Positions 7,052 through 10,336 of a stretch of 10,336 bases of DNA are shown here, piece by piece. Each line of letters starts with the position of its first letter. The stretch's first letter is position 1. This DNA is from an uncultured Actinomyces sp. Lineage in GTDB: Bacteria > Actinomycetota > Actinomycetes > Actinomycetales > Actinomycetaceae. The notes beneath the pieces were generated by a model that saw only the letters and a program-made list of their open reading frames with translations, ran no database searches and was not told the origin of the DNA. The DNA lies in the NCBI GenBank assembly GCA_938030835.1, contig CALHID010000352.1, positions 1-10,336 of the forward strand, in the 5' to 3' direction. The position numbers were made by a program, and so were the translations under genes.

Positions 7052-8715
7052 CGAAGTTCCCCTTCCTTCAGTTCAACCTGGCGGTCTGCGTGGGCGATCG
7101 TTGCTCCTCGGTGAGAAATCGTGATGGTCGTACGTCCACGTGCGACGGTATCGATAGCGTTAAGAATCTGTCTTTCGCTTTCCAGATCGACGTGTGCAGT
7201 GGGTTCATCGAGCAGAAGGATTGGGGCGTCTTTGATGAACGCCCTAGCAAGTGCGACGCGCTGCGCTTCACCGCCCGATAGTGCCAGTCCCTTGTCGCCG
7301 ACGCGGGTATCCAAGCCTTCGGGAAGTCGCGCCATAAGATCATCGAGGCCGACGGTGTGCAGTGCTGTGAGGATGTCCTCGTCGCTTGCGGCGGGGTTGG
7401 CGATCAGGATGTTTGCACGCAAAGTATCAGAGAAAAGGTAGGTAGTTTGTTCGACGACAGCGATTTGCGAGCGAACCCACTGCAGGGGCACCTGGGAGAT
7501 ATCAACGCCATTAATGCAGATGTATCCTGCGCTGGGACGGTGGTGCGCCTGGATCAGGCTTGAGAGCGTTGACTTTCCGGCGCCCGAGGTACCTGTGATC
7601 GCAATGTGCTCACCCGGGGCGACGCGAAGAGAAGCTCCGCGCAGGATCGGGGTATCGGCCTCGTAGGCGAAGGAGACGCTGTCGATGCGCACTTCCCCGG
7701 GTGCGGGAAGGACTGAGGGAGAAAGAGCGCCGTGTTCCGCGGGGTCGACGACCTCTGGGGTTTCGCTGGTGAAGCGCTTGATTTCACGGGTTGCAGCGAT
7801 TCCACCCATGCCGATGTAAAAGAATTGGCCGATTCGATCCAGAGGGTCAAGCATGATCGAGGAGAGTAGAACAAGTGTCACGGCCTGACCCACGCTGAAG
7901 CGACCGCCACTCAGACGCCAGTAAGCAAGTGCTGTCGCACCGGTGATCATTCCCAGCGAGAAGACACCGTCGACAACCAGCAGGACGATCTGGTTTCCTG
8001 CGAGGTAGCGCATGACTTTGCGGCGAACGTTTTCTGCGGCCTGGGCAAGGGTGCGGCCCACGCGCTTTCCAGCGCCAATGTAGGACAGCGTTGAAAGTCC
8101 CTGGATCGCGTCTAGTTCTTGGGCAGCGAGCGCTCGCGAGGCCGTGCGGTAGCGGGTGGACACCGAACGGAATGCCCTTTGGAAAGCGCCGACAGTGAGG
8201 GGAACAACGGGGATGGAAATTGCCAGGACTGCTGCTGAGACCCAGTCGAAAGTAAATACGACTGCAACGACCATAATCGGCGTGATCAGCGAGGCCAGCA
8301 TAGGAGCAATGAAGGTGCCGCGATAATTCGAGCTGCGCTCAACACCATCGGTTGCGGTATTAACGATGCGGCCGGAGCGTTCTTTCGTGCGCTCGCTGAC
8401 TCCGAGGCGGAAGATCTGAGCGACCATTGCGTGGCGAATACGGGGTTCATCTGCACGCAGACGCTCCCCAGCCGAGTAGGAAGCGCTGAAGGCAAAACTC
8501 CCTGCTGCTACGGCATAGAGGACCAGGACTGCCAAGGAGAGGAAGCTTGGCTTCCCCTTGAGCAAAGAGTCGATGACTGTGCCGATTTCTAGGTAAACGA
8601 GAATCAAGGCCATCGCGGGCAAGAGGTTCTTGATGATCTCACCCACAGTCGCAAGCCGCTGTTTCGGGTATGGTTGCGGCTGTATTTGCGGCGAGGCGTT
8701 GGACGCGGGTCCCAT
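7048..8715 (-). CDS. CydD-like ABC transporter, fused membrane and ATPase domains
   Basis: First gene of the ABC pair, 555 residues, slightly short for CydD (about 590). The membrane domain (about residues 25-290) contains the CydD-like stretch FIAPMLASLITP (135-146) then FTFDWVSAAVL (154-164) and IPVVPL (168-173). CydDC exports thiols (glutathione, cysteine) in E. coli, and heme transport has also been argued from structures; substrate here is unproven. ATPase motifs are all intact: Walker A GTSGAGKST (375-383), Q-loop Gln423, LSGGEAQ (479-485), Walker B ILLLDEP with Asp503 and Glu504, and H-loop His535. Both ATP sites of the dimer therefore look catalytic. The ATG at 8715 follows GAGGAG with about 9 bases of spacing. 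Gene order (D then C) matches cydDC. A 32-residue-scale polar, proline-rich N-terminus precedes the first membrane segment. Confidence 0.85.
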   Translation of the reverse strand: MGPASNASPQIQPQPYPKQRLATVGEIIKNLLPAMALILVYLEIGTVIDSLLKGKPSFLSLAVLVLYAVAAGSFAFSASYSAGERLRADEPRIRHAMVAQIFRLGVSERTKERSGRIVNTATDGVERSSNYRGTFIAPMLASLITPIMVVAVVFTFDWVSAAVLAISIPVVPLTVGAFQRAFRSVSTRYRTASRALAAQELDAIQGLSTLSYIGAGKRVGRTLAQAAENVRRKVMRYLAGNQIVLLVVDGVFSLGMITGATALAYWRLSGGRFSVGQAVTLVLLSSIMLDPLDRIGQFFYIGMGGIAATREIKRFTSETPEVVDPAEHGALSPSVLPAPGEVRIDSVSFAYEADTPILRGASLRVAPGEHIAITGTSGAGKSTLSSLIQAHHRPSAGYICINGVDISQVPLQWVRSQIAVVEQTTYLFSDTLRANILIANPAASDEDILTALHTVGLDDLMARLPEGLDTRVGDKGLALSGGEAQRVALARAFIKDAPILLLDEPTAHVDLESERQILNAIDTVARGRTTITISHRGATIAHADRQVELKEGELR

Positions 8716-8738
8716 CGATTCGCTCTCCTCATTCGGCT

Positions 8739-8803
8739 TTATGACGTCATTTCATTATGACGCTACTTAGGACTACCTTAGCTTCTTAATGACAGAAAGT
8801 CAT
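8739..8803. promoter_or_regulatory. Cluster of ATGAC/GTCAT motifs in the ABC operon promoter region
   Basis: Within 65 bp upstream of the CydD-like gene: a perfect palindrome ATGACGTCAT (8741-8750), a direct repeat TTATGACG (8739-8746 and 8755-8762), and a spaced inverted repeat ATGAC-AGAAA-GTCAT (8789-8803). ATGAC or its complement thus occurs five times. The middle copy overlaps the best -10 candidate and the palindrome lies where transcription would start, a usual position for a repressor site. The repeats are seen; the regulator is not known, and no regulator gene is in the window. Confidence 0.5.
8754..8759 (-). promoter_or_regulatory. Candidate -10 box for the CydDC-like operon
   Basis: CATAAT on the - strand, five of six matches to TATAAT, 38 bases before the ATG at 8715. 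No good -35 box is found at 16-18 bp; that position holds GCTAAG within a short direct repeat (CTAAG twice, on the - strand, 8767-8783), so activator dependence is possible. Confidence 0.35.
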
Positions 8804-8831
8804 ATAGAAGGGAAAGCTCCATACCGAAGAC

Positions 8832-8873
8832 GTTTGTGGGGGCGTTCGGATCACTCCGAACGCCCCCACAAAC
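8832..8873 (-). terminator. Long perfect hairpin, probable terminator after ilvE
   Basis: A 19-bp perfect stem (8832-8850 with 8855-8873) around a 4-base loop TCAC. The core is GC-rich (GTGGGGGCG with CGCCCCCAC) and the base is A/T-rich (GTTTG/CAAAC). It lies 79 bp past the ilvE stop and well upstream of the ABC start, so ending the ilvE transcript is the natural role. No strong U run follows on either strand, as is common for actinobacterial terminators. No + strand gene reads into it. Confidence 0.75.
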
Positions 8874-8876
8874 TGA

Positions 8877-8895
8877 AGTTTTACGACGCAAAACT
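8877..8895. repeat. Second small hairpin in the ilvE 3' region
   Basis: A perfect inverted repeat AGTTTT / AAAACT with a 7-base spacer, 3 bp from the large hairpin and on the ilvE side of it. It is A/T-rich and weak alone. It may give the ilvE transcript a tandem hairpin end or be chance. A 10-bp palindrome CGCTTAAGCG follows at 8909-8918. Confidence 0.35.
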
Positions 8896-8951
8896 GCGGA
8901 CACACCCACGCTTAAGCGCGCGGGAAGGCGGCCACGGCCTCGTCAATCGAG

Positions 8952-10103
8952 TCAGGCCAGACGGTACATCCAGCCGAAGGGATCTTCCGCGCGGCCCATC
9001 TGGATATCCGTGATGTCCTTCCAGATCTGATGGGTGACGGGACCCGCGGGAAGCTCGACATCGAAATCATCCGAGGCGAGGCGAGCAATCGGGGTCACGA
9101 CCGCGGCGGTACCACAGGCGAAGATCTCAGCGACCGAGCCATTCTTAATGCCCTCGACCAGGTCGGCCAGAGCGATGGACTCCTCGGTTACCGGCACGCC
9201 ACGAGAACGCAGCAGTCGGCAGATCGCGCTACGGGTGCCGCCCTCGAGGATCACGCCGGTGAGCTTGGGGGTGCGCACGCTTCCATCTGCCATGACGACG
9301 AACATGTTCATGCCGCCAAGCTCTTCGAGGTACTTGTGCTCGTAGGTATCCAGGTAGCAGACCTGCTTGAAACCGCGCTCTGCAGCCAGGTTCTGCGGGA
9401 GGAGCGAAGCCGCGTAGTTACCGCCGGCCTTCGCCGAACCAGTTCCACCGGGGCCGGCGCGGTGGTAGTGCTTCTCAACCCAGATGGAGACGCCGGTCTG
9501 AGTGCCCGACTTGAAGTAGGGGCCAACCGGGGAGCCGATGACATAGAAATCAACCTGGTGAGCGGAGCGCACGCCGAGGAAGGGCTCAGAAGCAAAAGTG
9601 AAGGGACGCAGGTAGAGAGAGGAACCTTCAGCACCCGGAACCCACTTTTCATCTGCACGCACGTAGTTCACCAGCGCGGCAACAAAGTCCTCACGGTCCA
9701 TCTGCGGCATTGCCAGACGCCAATTCGAGTGGTTCATACGCGCGGCATTGAAGCCGGGACGGAATGTCCAAATGCTGCCGTCGGAGTGACGGTAGGCCTT
9801 GATGCCTTCGAAGGCCGACTGACCGTAGTGGAGGACAGCTGCGGCAGGAGACAGGTCAAGAGGACCGAAGGGAATGACCTCACGCTGGCCCCATCCGGTT
9901 TCGGGCGTCCAACGCATGTGTGCCATGTGATCGGTGAAAACTGTTCCGAAGTTCAGTTCCTCCATGGCCTTTTCGTAATCCGCCTGCGGGGTCGGATTCG
10001 GGTTCTGGGTCAGCGGGAAACGACCAGCCAGTTCGTCTGCCGAAGGCAGAGGTTCCTCCCCCAATCGCTCCAATTCGGTGGGAGTGTGCTGCGTTTCTGT
10101 CAT
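8952..10103 (-). CDS. ilvE: Branched-chain amino acid aminotransferase
   Basis: Transfers the amino group between glutamate and the keto acids of leucine, isoleucine and valine; a cytoplasmic PLP enzyme of fold type IV, class IIIa (about 360-380 residues; here 383). Seen: FGPLDLSPAAAVLHYGQSAFEG (split at 79-90 and 91-100), the arginine-rich LYLRPF (163-168), SAKAGGNYAAS (223-233) with the PLP-binding Lys225, EELGGMNMF (260-268) with Glu261, LTGVILEGGTR (281-291), FACGTAAVVTPI (328-339), and the typical ending GWMYRLA. The ATG at 10103 is set by GAGGAGG (10115-10109), 5 bases before it, a near-ideal ribosome site. The gene follows a probable leuB by 146 bp and ends before a strong hairpin, so it may be its own unit or the last gene of a leuB operon. 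Confidence 0.97.
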   Translation of the reverse strand: MTETQHTPTELERLGEEPLPSADELAGRFPLTQNPNPTPQADYEKAMEELNFGTVFTDHMAHMRWTPETGWGQREVIPFGPLDLSPAAAVLHYGQSAFEGIKAYRHSDGSIWTFRPGFNAARMNHSNWRLAMPQMDREDFVAALVNYVRADEKWVPGAEGSSLYLRPFTFASEPFLGVRSAHQVDFYVIGSPVGPYFKSGTQTGVSIWVEKHYHRAGPGGTGSAKAGGNYAASLLPQNLAAERGFKQVCYLDTYEHKYLEELGGMNMFVVMADGSVRTPKLTGVILEGGTRSAICRLLRSRGVPVTEESIALADLVEGIKNGSVAEIFACGTAAVVTPIARLASDDFDVELPAGPVTHQIWKDITDIQMGRAEDPFGWMYRLA

Positions 10104-10120
10104 CGTGTCCTCCTCAAAAG

Positions 10121-10135
10121 CTGAAGTAGCTTCAG
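10121..10135 (-). promoter_or_regulatory. Hairpin next to the ilvE ribosome binding site
   Basis: A perfect inverted repeat CTGAAG / CTTCAG with a 3-base spacer, followed on the ilvE transcript by CTTTT and then GAGGAGG. It overlaps an 8-bp palindrome GAATATTC (10135-10142) by one base. A -10-like TATTCT lies there too, but without a -35 at proper spacing. It could be an operator or an RNA stem modulating translation; neither is shown. Confidence 0.35.
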
Positions 10136-10184
10136 AATATTCCCCTTGCGGGGCTCAAGCATTAGGTGGTCCGCCATCTGACCC

Positions 10185-10201
10185 GGTGGGTGGGTGGGCG
10201 G
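10185..10201 (+). other. G-rich run with quadruplex potential between leuB and ilvE
   Basis: Five guanine tracts of 2, 3, 3, 3 and 2 bases separated by single bases (GGTGGGTGGGTGGGCGG). It is short of a strict four-by-three quadruplex but compatible with a two-tetrad one. On the leuB/ilvE transcript the same stretch is C-rich and G-poor, which could also favour Rho loading. Confidence 0.4.
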
Positions 10202-10249
10202 CGCCTTTCGGGGTGCGTTCCGGTTCCCACTCCCCCGGCCGCGGCCTCG

Positions 10250-10336
10250 TCAGCGGCGAATCAGCGCGACCAAGTCATTGCCGATCTGCTCGGTCGTACG
10301 GACCAAGGGATCGCCAGCCGCATTGGCAGCCGCACG
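10250..10336 (-). CDS. leuB: C-terminal tail of a probable 3-isopropylmalate dehydrogenase, rest outside window
   Basis: Only the last 28 codons and the stop are in the window. The reading is good actinobacterial coding sequence (RAAANAAGDPL, then VRTTEQIGNDLVALIRR). The ending with TTEQIGNDL matches the usual C-terminal pattern of LeuB (…T-x-x-I-G-D…), and leuB directly upstream of ilvE is a known actinomycete arrangement. LeuB oxidatively decarboxylates 3-isopropylmalate in leucine synthesis, which fits its neighbour. The identification rests on a short tail plus context, so another protein of similar ending remains possible. Confidence 0.55.
   Translation of the reverse strand, partial: RAAANAAGDPLVRTTEQIGNDLVALIRR

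Noticed and set aside
8767..8785. DtxR/IdeR iron box upstream of the ABC operon
   Set aside because: Only about half of the 19 positions match the consensus and the half-sites are wrongly spaced.
8716..8951. A regulator gene, small RNA or riboswitch in the largest intergenic gap
   Set aside because: Only promoter-type repeats and hairpins are seen; no conserved aptamer pattern or credible small gene is recognisable.
8789..9013. Small + strand open frame between the ABC operon and ilvE
   Set aside because: It runs through the 19-bp terminator hairpin and into the ilvE 3' end, with no ribosome site and a composition typical of non-coding sequence.
9030..10124. A long open frame on the + strand opposite ilvE (364 codons)
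   Set aside because: It is a mirror frame of a clear ilvE with intact catalytic motifs; its translation resembles no family and has no ribosome site. GC-rich codon use leaves such frames open.
1..10336. Mobile element, CRISPR array, toxin-antitoxin or defence island
   Set aside because: No transposase, integrase, spaced repeats, terminal repeats or defence domains on either strand; all genes are housekeeping or transport.

Overview
The window looks like ordinary chromosomal sequence of a moderately GC-rich actinobacterium. GC is roughly in the mid to high 50s percent by eye. A member of the Actinomycetaceae (Actinomyces/Schaalia-like) is my best guess. The reasons are an IlvD very close in type to the corynebacterial enzyme, a Pr6Pr membrane protein (a family typical of actinobacteria), a leuB-ilvE neighbourhood of the kind seen in actinomycetes, and strong GAGGAG-type ribosome binding sites. 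This is inference; no rRNA or marker gene is present.

Layout: one gene, the 3' part of a YggS-family PLP-homeostasis gene, lies on the + strand at the left edge. Every other gene lies on the - strand. Reading in the direction of - transcription (right to left): the tail of a probable leuB (10336-10250); a 146-bp gap with a G-rich run and a small hairpin next to the ilvE ribosome binding site; ilvE (10103-8952); a 236-bp gap with a 19-bp perfect hairpin terminator and the promoter region of the next operon; a two-gene CydDC-like ABC transporter with an ATGA overlap (8715-5246); a 102-bp gap with a nested inverted repeat; manA (5143-3953); a 68-bp gap with a small hairpin; a DedA-family membrane protein gene (3884-3204); a 72-bp gap; ilvD (3131-1284); and a Pr6Pr membrane protein gene (1264-575), whose 3' end overlaps yggS tail to tail by 18 bp.

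How the genes fit together: leuB, ilvD and ilvE encode three steps of branched-chain amino acid synthesis but sit in separate transcription units split by the ABC transporter, manA and dedA. ManA supplies mannose-6-phosphate or fructose-6-phosphate. DedA is a lipid-carrier or membrane-homeostasis protein. The ABC pair resembles the CydDC thiol/heme exporter but no cydAB lies in the window. I see no mobile element, CRISPR array, RNA gene, toxin-antitoxin pair, defence gene or biosynthetic cluster. I do not think the window contains an undescribed system. The items most worth a second look are the regulatory repeats upstream of the ABC operon and of manA, and the details of the CydDC-like pair.
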